Part shown: one piece after another, positions 1 through 34,200 of the stretch | Numbering within the stretch: the first letter of the stretch is position 1 | Layout: each line of letters starts with the position of its first letter | Assembly: GCF_047495875.1 (NCBI RefSeq) | Contig: NC_092470.1 | Location: 19,828,001-19,892,000 of the forward strand | DNA length: 64,000 nucleotides | Origin: Pithys albifrons albifrons | Lineage: Eukaryota; Chordata; Aves; Passeriformes; Thamnophilidae | Direction of reading: 5' to 3' | The notes under the pieces: model-generated | Seen by the model: only the letters and a program-made list of their open reading frames with translations | What the model was told of the DNA's origin: nothing | The model's database searches: none | Made by a program: the position numbers and the translations under genes

Positions 1-220
1 GGAAATCATGGGGGGGTTGGTGTTTAAAAAGAAAGTCTGACAAAATCTACAATCAGCCTTAAAGGGAGCAGTAGGATGGGCTCAGAAAGGGGTGGTGTTT
101 GTGGATGTAACTGTGCACCTCTGGGAGGAGAGAACAGGCTGAGAGCAGGACTCCCTCGAGGGGTTGTTGAGCACTTGCTGCTGCCTCTTGTTGTTGCCAC
201 CCAGGATTCTTTTCCTCAAG

Positions 221-735
221 AATCACAGAACCATAGAATGGATTGGGTTGGAAAAGACCTCCGAGATCATCAAGTCCAACCCTTGATCCAACCCCACTGT
301 GATCACCAGCCCAGGGCACGGAGTGCCCTGGGCTGGTGATCACAGTGGGGTTGGATCAAGACGTGGTGGATTCTCACTCAGTGCCACATCCATTGGATTG
401 GAAAAGCCCTCTGAGATCATCAAGTCCAACCCTTGGTCCAACTCCAGTCCCTTTACCAGATCATGGCACTCAGTGCCACGGCCAAGCTCAGTTGAAAAAC
501 CTCCAGGGATGGGGAATCCACCCCCTCTCTGGGCAGCCCATTCCAATCCCTGAGCACTCTCTCTGCAAAGAATTTCTTTCTGATCTCCAACTTCAATTTC
601 CCCTGGCAGAGCTTGAGCCCATCGTGCCCCCTTGTCCTATTGCTGAGTGCCTGGGAGAAGAGACCAACCCCCACCTGGCCAGAACTTCCCTTCAGGTAGT
701 TATAAAGCATCCACTTTTGGCCACTGTCACAAGAT
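221..735 (-). mobile_element. CR1-like element with internal palindrome
   Basis: The reverse strand reads as a CR1 3' end: ...GGGCTGCCCAGAGAGG, CCATCCCTGGAGGTTTTTCA, TTCCAACCCAATCCATTCTA and a final TGATTCT-type tail. The CR1-type tail motif occurs twice, joined by a perfect 38-bp inverted repeat (282-319 with 323-360). Confidence 0.75.
282..360. repeat. Perfect 38-bp-arm palindrome, 3-nt loop
   Basis: Left arm starts CTTGATCCAACCCCACTGTG and right arm ends GGGGTTGGATCAAG; loop GGA at 320-322. All 38 pairs match on inspection. Confidence 0.9.
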
Positions 736-3086
736 GAGGTGCTGGAGGTCTCTGGGGGGTCTCACAAGGTGAGGTGCTGGGGGCAGGTCAGACTATAATA
801 TAAAGATCCCACATGAATTTTTCCATGCAGGTGAGTGTGCAGAGCTCCTGGATCCCACCCTGCTTGTCCTTGGCCAGCCCTGCTCACCTGCCCAGAGTGG
901 CTGCAGGAGGGCTGGGTGGGCTCCCCTGGGGTCTCAGATGGACAGGGATGGGGGTGAGGTTTCTGTGCACACCCCAGGGGTTGTGCTGGGCAGGGATGGT
1001 GTGTCTGTGTGCTCTGCTGTGTCCTTTGGACTTGGCAGGTGAGGGAAGTGCCACGGCACAGTCAGCACTTCTTGGGCACAGAGAGAAGGAGGAGATGTTG
1101 ACTTAGCAGGCAGGAGCCTCCCTGGTTGGGTGTGGGTGGAGAAAATTCCTCCTCCAGGGCACCTGGTACTGCTGCTGCCCTTGGAGCAGGGAGGGGAACA
1201 ACCAGCTCCCCCAGAGGCTTGCCTTGAGAGGGTGTTATTTTAATTTCCTATTTAGTGTGGCAGAGAAGGATCTTGCAGCCCCTGTGTCTGAAGACACTGC
1301 ACCTTCTGCAGAGCTGTAGCAACATGTTGCTGCCCTTCTGCCACTGAGAGAGGGCATATTTACTGATGGTGTTCCCAGAGATTACACTGAGTCCTTCCTG
1401 GGTGGGGAGAACAGCCCTGAGCTGCCTCCCTGTGGCTTAGTCCCTCTGGTCACACTGGGAGAGCTGGAGCCCATCCCAGTGCAGCATGTTTGGGGTGTGC
1501 TTGGCTTTCCAACCAGGAGCAATAAATGAAATGGGGACCTATTGCTGTGCCTGGCACAGGGAAACCCTGAGCTGAGCTGCTCATCTCCTGCTTTGATGGA
1601 TCTCTGGCAAAGCCTCAGTGCCTTGACAGTGAAAAACACAACTCCAGGACTGCAGCAGGTAATGGGGATGAATTCTAATAGGAATCTTTGTCTCAGAATA
1701 AAAGTTTTATATAAGATTAAGTGACTCCCAGTGCTCCTTCTGGAGCACACAGAGTGTGCTGCTGCTTTGAGCTGCCACACCAGAACTGGGGCTGTTTGAG
1801 CAGCTTTGCCACCCCAGAGCTGGGTCTCAGACTGGTTTGAGCAGCTTTGCCCACTTTCATTGGCCCAGGGGAGTGTTTTGGGAAAATTGTCCCTGGTCCT
1901 CTTTGCTTGGACTTATAAATGTCAGATGAACCCACTGGACAGAATTCCCCTTCCCATCAGGGGTCTCTTTCTGTTTCCTCTTCTCTGCTCTTTTGAGGGA
2001 AGATGTTTTCCTGCCTGGAAGTGCAGCTCTCTGGGGTTTTGGAGGGTTTTTATCCATCATTCTGTCTTTCAGTGGAGTTTGGGTCTTACTTCTCCTTGTT
2101 CATGGGAATCAGCCTGACCAGCACCTCACTTGGTGTCCCTTTGCACAACGTGGTTTGAAGTTAATGTTGTATGAAGTGATAAATAGAAATACTTTTCTTC
2201 CTTGCTGGTGAAATTTAATTTTTTTTTTTGATGGAAAGTAGTTTCTGCTCCGAAGTGGATTTTTTCCCTCAAGTTTTTCATCCTAACAACACTATTCCCT
2301 GGTAATGTTACATTAATTTTGGGAAGCAGAACAAGTATTTGCTGTTAAACATTTACTCTTGCAGCAACTTATTGTTGCAGTTGGAAGCAGGAAACTTTAA
2401 AAGAGCTTTTAGGTTGTCATACTGGAATGAAGTGTTTCCATGGGAACTGAAGTTATTAAAATCTTCCTGGAAAACTGAACTTGTGCCTGCAGTCCCAAAT
2501 TTAACTACTGTTTAAAAGTTTTGTATTTCTATTTTGTATTGCTTATTGTGTTAAAACTGAGTTTCTGCAGATGTGCCCTAAAAAAAAAAGGAAAAATAAG
2601 CTTAAAACTTAAAATGAGCAAAAGACTTTCATATTTCCAGTGACTGTGTTTTTAATGAGTGTGTTTGGCTGTGCTTGATGACTTTTTACTGATGCCTAAA
2701 GAAGAAGCTTCTGAATGAGTTTTTAGTTATGTAGTTCTGTGAAAATCAGTGGATAGAACTTACCAAACTCTGTGGGAAATGCCAACACAGCCTTGAGAAC
2801 ACAGGACTGAAAACAGCTGTGATTCAGGAGCTCAGAGCAGAAATGCACAGTCATTGAGGCACTTTGGAGGGAGTGAGACTCCACATGGGTTTGGGCAGAA
2901 CCTCAGGGGTGGGGAAATTGGGTGCCCTCTGTTTGTCACTGCTTTATGTGCAATAAACTCCTGTTTGCTTGAACCAGAGTTGCAGTGACACCCCTCATGG
3001 TGGTGACCACAGGTCCTCAACAGCATCTTGAGGTGCAAAAATGTGGATTTAACATCTGACCTGAGTGCTGCCTTCCTGCTGGGTAA

Positions 3087-19486
<16,400 letters not shown>

Positions 19487-20280
19487 GTGCCAGGGCTGCC
19501 CCTCCCTGGGCACCACACGCTGCTCTGGCCCCACCCTCAGCTTGTACCTCTTCAAACATGTACTCACCTCCCAAGGAAGAATGTCTTGATAGCATGTGCC
19601 AAACGGTTTCAATTCTGTCCTAACTAATTGGTATCGTACCGGGTCCCGTCCGTTCACTGACCAACCGTGAGCTGTGTGAGTGCCAGTGCTTGCTGATTGT
19701 AGGTGACTGTGGGTATTCTTTCTCAATGGAAATATCCCTGGGGGGGGGGATTTGCCCCCTCCCCAGCTCGTTTGAACTTGATGAAGACTCTCTGTCAGTC
19801 GTTGGTACTTCAATCATGCTTTCCTGATGTCCCCTGCAGAACGGGATAGGGATGCTCCCACTCTGTCTGTCGAGCTTTGCTGCTGCCCAGCTGTGCTGAA
19901 AGTTAGGCCTAAGGGTGCCAGTTGTGCTGTTGTTCTGAGATCTCTCTCTTTCCAGGTGAAGAAGGCAAGAGCTCTGCATTTCTTGGAATGTACAGGGCAA
20001 TGTTCTAATTGTAGACTTGTTCATATTTCTATATTTATTTTTCGAACATATCATCGTTCTTGGGTTTAGTGATGTCTTTCTAATTGATTTTTAAAAGTTA
20101 GTTCTTGGAAATGTCCTATGGAATCAAGACAATGATCCAAGCACTTTGCTTTCTTTTAACCTAAGGATTCATGACAACTGTGTTTAGTGTCTAAAATGTA
20201 TGAAGATCCTTTATTGTTTTATTCTCTCAGATGTTTAGCAATGGGTTCTCTTAATAAATATATTATCAAGTAATTCTCAA
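19487..20280 (+). other. MAP2K1: MAP2K1 3' UTR
   Basis: Follows the stop codon and contains no coding exon. AT-rich toward its end. A canonical AATAAA lies at 20253, so cleavage is expected about 15-25 bp downstream. Confidence 0.75.
20253..20258 (+). terminator. MAP2K1: MAP2K1 polyadenylation signal AATAAA
   Basis: Canonical hexamer on the gene strand about 770 bp after the stop, in an AT-rich context. No better hexamer was seen before the converging SNAPC5 transcript. Confidence 0.7.
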
Positions 20281-20725
20281 AGCTTTTTTTAACACAAAAA
20301 ACTTAACCAAGGCTTTAATCTTGGTCACTACACTTCATAGTGATCTTTGGATCAGGAAATGCCTGAAATTCTTTCCCAAAAGGAATCTCTGTCAGCCTGA
20401 CATGAACTTCCATGTGGCATCGATTTCAAAGGGGCAGAGCATCCCTCAGCTCGGCAGCAGCAGGAAGTGACTCAGTGCCACATCCAGGGCTCCTGCAGCT
20501 CCTCCTGGCTGGAATGGGCTGTGGGAGGGGGGACAGCTGGGCAGGGTGTCAGTGAAACCCTTCCTGAGCTGTGGATTGCACGCAGTGCTGCCCAACTCCC
20601 CCAGGGCCCTTTGCAAAGGAATGTGCAGGGTGTGAACAGGTTTCCAGAGCTCCGAGTCCCCCTTCCCATGTTGGCCCCAGCCAGCAATCACTGGGACACT
20701 GCAGGCACAGGTGGGTGGGAGGACA
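20281..20725. other. MAP2K1-SNAPC5 convergent intergenic gap
   Basis: Lies between the two predicted 3' ends. No exon or recognisable repeat was seen. Confidence 0.6.
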
Positions 20726-20742
20726 GCAGGGACAGAAAGAAC

Positions 20743-20748
20743 TTTATT
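20743..20748 (-). terminator. SNAPC5: Candidate SNAPC5 polyadenylation signal AATAAA
   Basis: The only canonical hexamer on the gene strand I saw between the stop codon and the MAP2K1 3' end. It implies a 3' UTR of about 1.35 kb. Confidence 0.5.
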
Positions 20749-21004
20749 GCAACATGCAGGAGAACTGTCTGTGTAAAGCCAAAAGCAAGCAAGGGGCTCA
20801 TTCACAAAAGGCATCAGGAATGATATCCATGAAAACTCTTCTGCACCATGCTGGGCACAAATAACACTCTTCAAGTCAAAATCACCCTTTGGAGCTGAAA
20901 TGTGGCAGAAGGGGCAGGTTGGCTGCTGAGCTCCTCCCACAGCAGCCCCTGACACACAGACCTGCAGGGAATTACCTGACACTCCATGACACTTTCAGCT
21001 CAGA

Positions 21005-21145
21005 GTTCTGGGGTTTCTTACCTGTCAGTCTTGGGAAAGCTTTGCTAAATCTTCTGCACTCCTTCATTAAGACATCCAGGATCCTCAAAACCCACTTAGT
21101 CCAGTACATGAAAGCTACAGTTACATCCCAACATCCACTTTCTAT
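21005..21145. repeat. Dispersed repeat pair, copy 1 (SNAPC5 3' UTR)
   Basis: Shares blocks with 22860-22985 in SNAPC5 intron 1: CTTGGGAAAGCTTTGCTAAA-like start, TCTGCACTCCTTCATTA, and CCTCAAAACCCACTTAGTC. Family not recognised. Confidence 0.5.
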
Positions 21146-22090
21146 TGGTACAAACCAATTTAGAGCCAAATCAACATCTCATTAAACAAGGGCAGGAACT
21201 CCCAGGACACTGAATGGTGTGTTCTGACCACACCAAGGATACCAGACCCTTTGCCAAGTACTGGAATTCTGGAGGGGTCTGTAACTAAGTTCTTAAATTC
21301 CTCCTTGAAAATCCCATGAAAGCAGATGGAACTGCATTGATTTATGACGTTACTGTGAGAGAGGAAGTAAATAACAATTTAAGAGTATTAATTCCTTAAC
21401 ACAAGCACCAATTTTTACTGTACAATTTGTGGACAGGTAAAAGGCTCCTTGGCTGCTACTCTGAGGAGCAGGAAGTAGAAAGTACTTCACTGGACAGACC
21501 TGACAGTTCCTAAGAGCACCTGAGGGTACAGAGAGCTCACTGCTGTGCTCACAAGTTGGTGGATGGTGCTGGACCTGCATTCCCAGTGCACTGTGAGTAA
21601 CTCCAGAACAGAAAACAGCTGAAAGCTGGGGACAACCCTGGGCACATCTTTCCTCACCATGTACCTTAAATTCCCAGTTTAGGCAAATGAGGTTGTAACA
21701 TAATCACTGATTCAGCACCTGATTTTGTTTGTCAGCATCAGGAAATGAGAGCAGGTGAGTTATTGCTTTTAGTGTCCATGTTAAATTACTCTGGTTCATT
21801 AATTACTTCTCCCTTCCACATACAAGGATGTTGTAAAAGCTACATTAGGTTTTAAATGTGGAATGGATTATGCTACATATTGTGCAGCACATTTTCATTC
21901 TTTTAAATCTGAGTCAAGATGTGCCCAGCTTGTGGCACTGGTGTGTTCAGTGTCACTTCCCTGGACTCTCTCATGAATCACACAGTTCATATCCACACAC
22001 AGCACAAAATGGAAATCAGCTGGTGAATGTTAAATGAATGAAGAAGAAATTCCTGAGTCTGTACTAAAAACCAGCTCTGACTTTTTTCTC

Positions 22091-22201
22091 TCAAGAATCA
22101 GATTCTTCCTCCTCTTCTTCCTCCTCCTCCTGATGGTCCTGAAGACTGAGGTGTAGCTGGGTTTGATTGATGGCAGCCTCGTTGTCCATCTGCCCAAGAG
22201 T
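22091..22201 (-). CDS. SNAPC5: SNAPC5 exon 3 and stop
   Basis: 36 codons plus TGA. MDNEAAINQTQLHL matches human MDNEASINQT, then the Glu run and SDS. Confidence 0.94.
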   Translation of the reverse strand, partial: TLGQMDNEAAINQTQLHLSLQDHQEEEEEEEEESDS

Positions 22202-23396
22202 CTGTCACAAGAAAAGGGCTGGTTATCAACCCCCAAATTTATTAAAGCTGTGAATTCACAGTGTTAATTGGAGCTCTCAGAACTGGTGGCTGAGAGCCCA
22301 CCCCAGCCAGGATCACCTGTCCATGGAAAGGTGTCACCTGGTCCAGGATGGGCAAGATTCAGTGAAAAGCTCAGGCCGGCCCTGTCCCTCCATCCCCACC
22401 CTCAGTGGCTGCACCAGTGTCACAGTTCAGAGCATTAGACATAATTAATAACCAACCCCCTGGAAAGAAGGTGCTGTGTTCAGGGATGGCAAAAGGCAAA
22501 ACCCTTGGAACATAAACCAGACCCAAACCAGGCATGTTACAGCTGAGCTTTGCACTGACAACCACGAGGAACAGGAAAAGCACCCCCAGGCCCAGCTCTG
22601 CTGGTGCTGACCCCCACCCTGGGGCAGCCAGACCCTCCCCAGCCCTGCCATGACCCCCTCACCTGCTGGGTGTCCCCTGCGAGGGCTGAGGAGGGCACAG
22701 GGACGTTCTCCTCGTTGGACCTGATCATGGACTGCAGAGCCAGCTCTTCCACCTGGGAACAGGAGCAGCACAACCTGAGCACTGCCTGGGCTCTATCAGA
22801 GCACTGCACATGCAAACCCCAGCACCCATTCCGGGGTATTTCACACTCCACATTTCTGGCTCAGACTCGGGATTTTTACTTGTCACTCTTGGAAAAGCTG
22901 TTTCTGCACTTCTGTTCTAAGCTCCTTCATTACCCCATACCCAAGATTTTCAAAACCCAATTAGTCTTTCCTTGAGCCATCTCAGACTCATCATCACGTC
23001 TCTATCCAACCGCCAGAATTATATACAATATATATATAATATACATCATTATATTCACCCCTTGTGTACACTCACAGTTACATTTACCTCTTAGAGATGC
23101 GTCCCACCTACATCCTTAAACGTGAGCGTGTCCTTCTCTCGGAGCAGCAGCACATGGATCCCACCTTCCCCACCGCCTGGCACACCGGGGCCATTCCCTG
23201 CGGCCTCTCCCACCTGGATCCTCCTGCAGAGGGACCCCCCCGGGGCGCGGCCGCACGGCCCCGTCCCTGAGCTGCCCCCGCGGTGCCCATGGTGGTCCCC
23301 CCGTACCCGCAGCCTCCGCAGCTGGTCGTGCAGCGCCGCCTTGACCCGCAGCAGCGTCTCCTCCTCCCTGCGCAGCTCCTGCAGCCGGCTCAGCAT
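22091..23396 (-). CDS. SNAPC5: SNAPC5, snRNA-activating protein complex subunit 5 (SNAP19)
   Basis: Smallest subunit of the SNAPc complex, which binds the proximal sequence element of snRNA genes transcribed by Pol II and Pol III. Three exons of 30, 30 and 36 codons, all phase 0, give 96 aa (human 98). The N terminus MLSRLQELRREEETLLRVKA is a predicted coiled coil and closely matches human. VEELALQSMI follows, and the C terminus is an acidic run of nine Glu ending SDS. The start was chosen as the first ATG in frame with the conserved MLSRLQEL. The middle (exon 2 end to exon 3 start) is poorly conserved with human, as expected for this linker. It is transcribed in the same direction as RPL4, whose poly(A) signal is only about 300 bp upstream of this start codon. 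Confidence 0.95.
22663..22752 (-). CDS. SNAPC5: SNAPC5 exon 2
   Basis: 30 codons, VEELALQSMIRSNEE to GDTQQ. Acceptor tgttcccag, donor gtgagg. Confidence 0.93.
22860..22985. repeat. Dispersed repeat pair, copy 2 (SNAPC5 intron 1)
   Basis: Partner of 21005-21145, same orientation, with about 80 bp of recognisable similarity. Confidence 0.5.
23307..23396 (-). CDS. SNAPC5: SNAPC5 exon 1
   Basis: 30 codons, MLSRLQELRR to LRRLR: coiled-coil N terminus. Donor gtacgg. Confidence 0.95.
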
Positions 23397-23468
23397 GGTC
23401 CGCGCCGCGCCCGCCCGCGCAGACACAGCGCCCCCCGCGCAGGGGAGGAGGCACGGCACCCCGCCCCG

Positions 23469-23492
23469 TGACGTCACACCGGCGTGACGTCA
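23469..23492. promoter_or_regulatory. Two full CRE palindromes in SNAPC5 promoter
   Basis: TGACGTCA at 23469-23476 and again at 23485-23492, 16 bp apart inside a duplicated GTGACGTCACACCG. They sit about 75-95 bp upstream of the SNAPC5 ATG in CpG-rich sequence. Full CREs bind CREB/ATF factors. Confidence 0.75.
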
Positions 23493-23701
23493 CACCGCGA
23501 ATGGCACTCCCGCGGGCGGTGCTGCCACCGCGCGGCCGCTGCTGGGCACGGCACTACGCGGGTTAATGCCAATCCAGCCCACCCGAGCGCACCCCGGTCC
23601 CGCGGGCTCAGCCCGACTCTCCCCCTCTCTGCTTGAAGAGTTTCCATCTCCCCGCCTGCTCAGACAGCACAACCGACACGGTCTGCTCGGTTCCAACTGC
23701 G

Positions 23702-23707
23702 TTTATT
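23702..23707 (-). terminator. RPL4: RPL4 polyadenylation signal AATAAA
   Basis: Hexamer about 55 bp past the stop, giving the very short 3' UTR typical of ribosomal protein mRNAs. Confidence 0.85.
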
Positions 23708-23761
23708 GGTTGCACACCCCGCAGGGCCCTGGGGCAGCGCTGTGCTCACACAGGGCTGTGC

Positions 23762-30783
<7,022 letters not shown>

Positions 30784-30827
30784 GGCGGAGCTGCGCGTGG
30801 CCCGCCCGTCTGCGCCGCGCCCCGCCC

Positions 30828-30840
30828 GGAAAAGGAAGGA
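30828..30840 (-). promoter_or_regulatory. RPL4: RPL4 5' TOP tract / likely start site
   Basis: The gene strand reads TCCTTCCTTTTCC about 45 bp before the ATG. A C followed by pyrimidines marks the start of ribosomal protein mRNAs and makes their translation mTOR-dependent. Confidence 0.75.
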
Positions 30841-31142
30841 CGCCTCACCCTCCTTTAATTACGATGCATGTCCTTCCGCTCCGTGCCCGACGCTGCTGCC
30901 GCGCCGGCCCATCGGCTCCCAACCCCAGCCCCAGCACTGGCCCAGCTCTGGCCCGGCCCCAGTCCATCCGGCCCCGGCGCGTCTCTCAGTGCCCATCCCG
31001 AGCTCTCCGGTGGCCTCTGTCCCTCTCAGTGCCCTCCCAAAGGCTGGGAACTCCTTTCCGGCGGAGGGATCCTCATTGCGCTCCGCCCTCCCCTCAGAGC
31101 GCGCGCGCGGCGCGTCTGGCGGGAGGTTCGGCTGTGGCGGCC

Positions 31143-31201
31143 ATGGCGGCGGCGGAGCGGCGGCGGCGGGCGGCGAGCGCGCTGGGCGGGGTGCTGCGGC
31201 G
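31143..31201 (+). CDS. ZWILCH: ZWILCH exon 1 (shortest form)
   Basis: 19 codons plus two bases, [19 protein letters not shown]. Donor gtgggc. Identical donor contexts recur 60 and 120 bp downstream, in the same frame. Confidence 0.75.
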
Positions 31202-34200
31202 GTGGGCAGGGGTTACCGGGGCTGAGGGGGCTGTGCCAGGGCTGAGGGGACTGCTGCGGCGGTGGGCAGCGGTTACCGCGGCTGAGGGGGCTGTGCTGGG
31301 GCTGAGGGGGCTGCTGCGGCGGTGGGCAGTGCGGGGCAGTGCCGGAGCTGACCGGGATGCTCTGCCGGTGGGCAGTGCCGGGGCTGAGGGGGCTGCTGCG
31401 GCGGTGGGCAGTGCGGGGCAGTGCCGGAGCTGACCGGGATGCTGTGCCGGTGGGCAGTGCCGGGGCTGAGGCGGCTGCTGTGCCGGTGGGCAGTGCCGGG
31501 GCTGAGGGGGATGCTGTGCCGGTGGGCAGCGGGATCGTTCCCGGCTCCTGCTCCCGTGGGGATCGGGGTCGTTCCCAGCCCTGTTCCTGTGGAGATCGGG
31601 ATCGTTCCCAGCCCTGTTCCTGTGGGGATCGGGGTCATTCCCGGCTACCGCTCCTAACGGGACCGGAGTCATTCCCAGCTCTGTTCCCGGCCCCGTTCCC
31701 GGTCCTCTTCCCGTGCGGGTCGGGGCCATTCCCGGCCCTGTTCCCGTGGGGATCGGGGCCATTTCCGGCCCTGTTCCCGTGCGGGTCGGGGCCATTCCCG
31801 GCCCTGTTCCCGTGCGGGTCGGGGCCATTCCCGGCCCTGTTCCCCTGCGGGTCGGGGCCATTCCCGGCCCTGTTCCCCTGCGGGTCGGGGCCGTTCCCGC
31901 CGGCCCGGCCTGTGGGGTCGCGGCTGAGTTAACTGGTTGCTGTGGGGGGCTCAGTGTGTGTCGCTAATCCTGCTGTTTAATTAGGGATGCTGAGGGGAAA
32001 AGCTCATCTGTGTCAGCGTTTGCTTTTCCTTCAGGATACAGGAAGAGGGAAGGGAGAGTATCCCTGAACATCCCTATCTCTACGAGGTAAAGTCATAGAG
32101 TGGTTGTTCTAATAGTTGTATTAATCTTGGGAGTTTTGTAAGTTTGGTAACAGTTTGAAAATAAAATCATGTGTTTGTTTGAATATATAGTAGTGTAAAA
32201 ACCAGACTTGAAATGAAGACTCAAGAAATATTGCTCTGTGTGGGAAAGCTTAAATAAAAACAGATTCCTTCGTTCTTGGGGCAGGATTGATTTTTTTTAA
32301 TGTCTAACAGCATTTAGAGCTCTTGTGAGATATTCAAAGAAGGAACTGATTGATATTTGATGAAGGAACTGATTGATATCTGAACACTTTCAATGAGTGT
32401 GCTCCATCTCAAGGATATCTGGTGACAGCAGTTTCCAGTGTTCCCTCATAGCTCAGATTCTCTGAAGTTTTGTTTATAGAACCAAACTTCAGCCTTTGCT
32501 GCAATCAGCTTGTTGGAATTTAAACTTCCTGTGTTGATTAGTTGAATGTTGACAGTTGTTGCATTTTCACAGTTGATTTGATTCCACCCATGGCATGGAG
32601 TGCTTGTGTTCCCATCAAGTACAGAAGACTGTGATTCTTGAATGGCTGCAGTGGGGTTGGAATTAGTTAATTCTGCAGTTTCTGGTACAAAAAATCCCTG
32701 GAATGCAGCATTTCTGTATAATATATTAAAAAGTTTCCATTCTTTTTTCCCAGAGTGATGTAGAGATCTGTTTGGTTGGGGGCAGTTGCCAAAGCCCCAT
32801 TGGAAGGTTTTGGAATGGGAACAGTCCAGTGTACATTCTGCAGAAAGCAGTAAGTGTGCAGTGAGTTGTTAAGTTTTTTAAGTCCCATCCAGACTTTTCC
32901 ATTCCCATCAAGTATTTTCACACCCCTTGGAGTTTTTGACTTATCTCCACTTCTTTCTTAAAGACACACAATGAGGAAAGTGACTCATTGGAAGAATCAA
33001 AACCAGATGAAGCTCTTTCTCCTTCTGAGCTTTTGCCAAAGGAGAGTCCTGGACCTGCAGCTCTTTCTGTGGCAAGAGCAAAGTAAGTGGCAAAGGTTTC
33101 CCTGCCCTTGTTGATGTAGTTTTATTTTGCAGCTTTTGGCTCTTTTCCAAATTTTCAGGACCTGTTTTGTTTTCAAACCCAAAATAAAATTGGTCATTAG
33201 TTTATGAGCACATGTGACAGTTTTCCATCTTGACAATGGTCCCTCCTGGCTAAAAGTGTTTAACAAAGTAGCTGAAGGATGTACTGGAAAATCACTTGTG
33301 AGCTGTGCCCTTGGATTGATGGGATTCACTGGGTGTAGGGGAGCAAAAACCTTCCTCAGACCTCAGTGCTTCTTTTCTTGGTAAAGCTTCTGCTAAAAAA
33401 AAAGATTAAAAATCTGATTGGGGTCTTTGGTGTTATTGAAATACCAAGTCATGGTACCAAAATGTGGTTTGCTTAATTAATATATTCTTTTAATGAGCTT
33501 AAAATGTAAAATTCAGTGTGATTTTAGACTGAGTCTAAGTGAAAACATTATATGAATAATATTCTCAGGTGTGAGACTTTCCTCACTGAGTAACATCTAA
33601 AGAAATGGTTATAATCCTGCATTCCTTTTGTGAAATGATTTGAGTCTGCTAACAAGGCATGGTAGAGAGGAGTGAAGGTTTAACAGGGATGGATTTATCT
33701 GTGTTTGCTGGCATCTTATTTTCTTCCTGTTCTTATTTCTAGGCAGTTGGTTTCCTTATACACAATGGTGCAGAATCCCAACATGACCCACCTGGGGATG
33801 GGTGACCTGGTTGTGCTTCCCCCTCTCTGGGTCAGGTGTGATGGTTCTGATCCTCAGCACACCTGCTGGGTTGGGGCTGAGCCTCTCAGGGCTGGAAAGA
33901 ACATCACAGGCATCAACATTTACATGGTCTCATGTCATGGTAAGGTTTCATGTTGCACATAATCAGTTGGGTAAAACTTGGCTGTAACAATGCCCAAGGT
34001 CATGGGTTCAATCCCCTGAGTGGGCCACTGACTGAAGAGTTGGACTGGATGATCCTTGGGGGTCCTTCCAACTCAGAATAGTCTGGGATTCTGAGATAAA
34101 ATTCAATGGGGAAGGCTCAAAAATGTGGGAATTCTGATGTCATGGTGCTGTCTTTTCTTGTGTGGTGTTGGCTTGGGAATGCTCTATGTTTGTGGTTTTA

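Larger units (their letters stand above)
23200..23620. promoter_or_regulatory. CpG-rich SNAPC5 promoter and exon 1
   Basis: Dense CG dinucleotides around SNAPC5 exon 1 and up to the RPL4 3' end, in contrast with the AT-rich flank at 23000. No TATA box seen. Confidence 0.65.
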
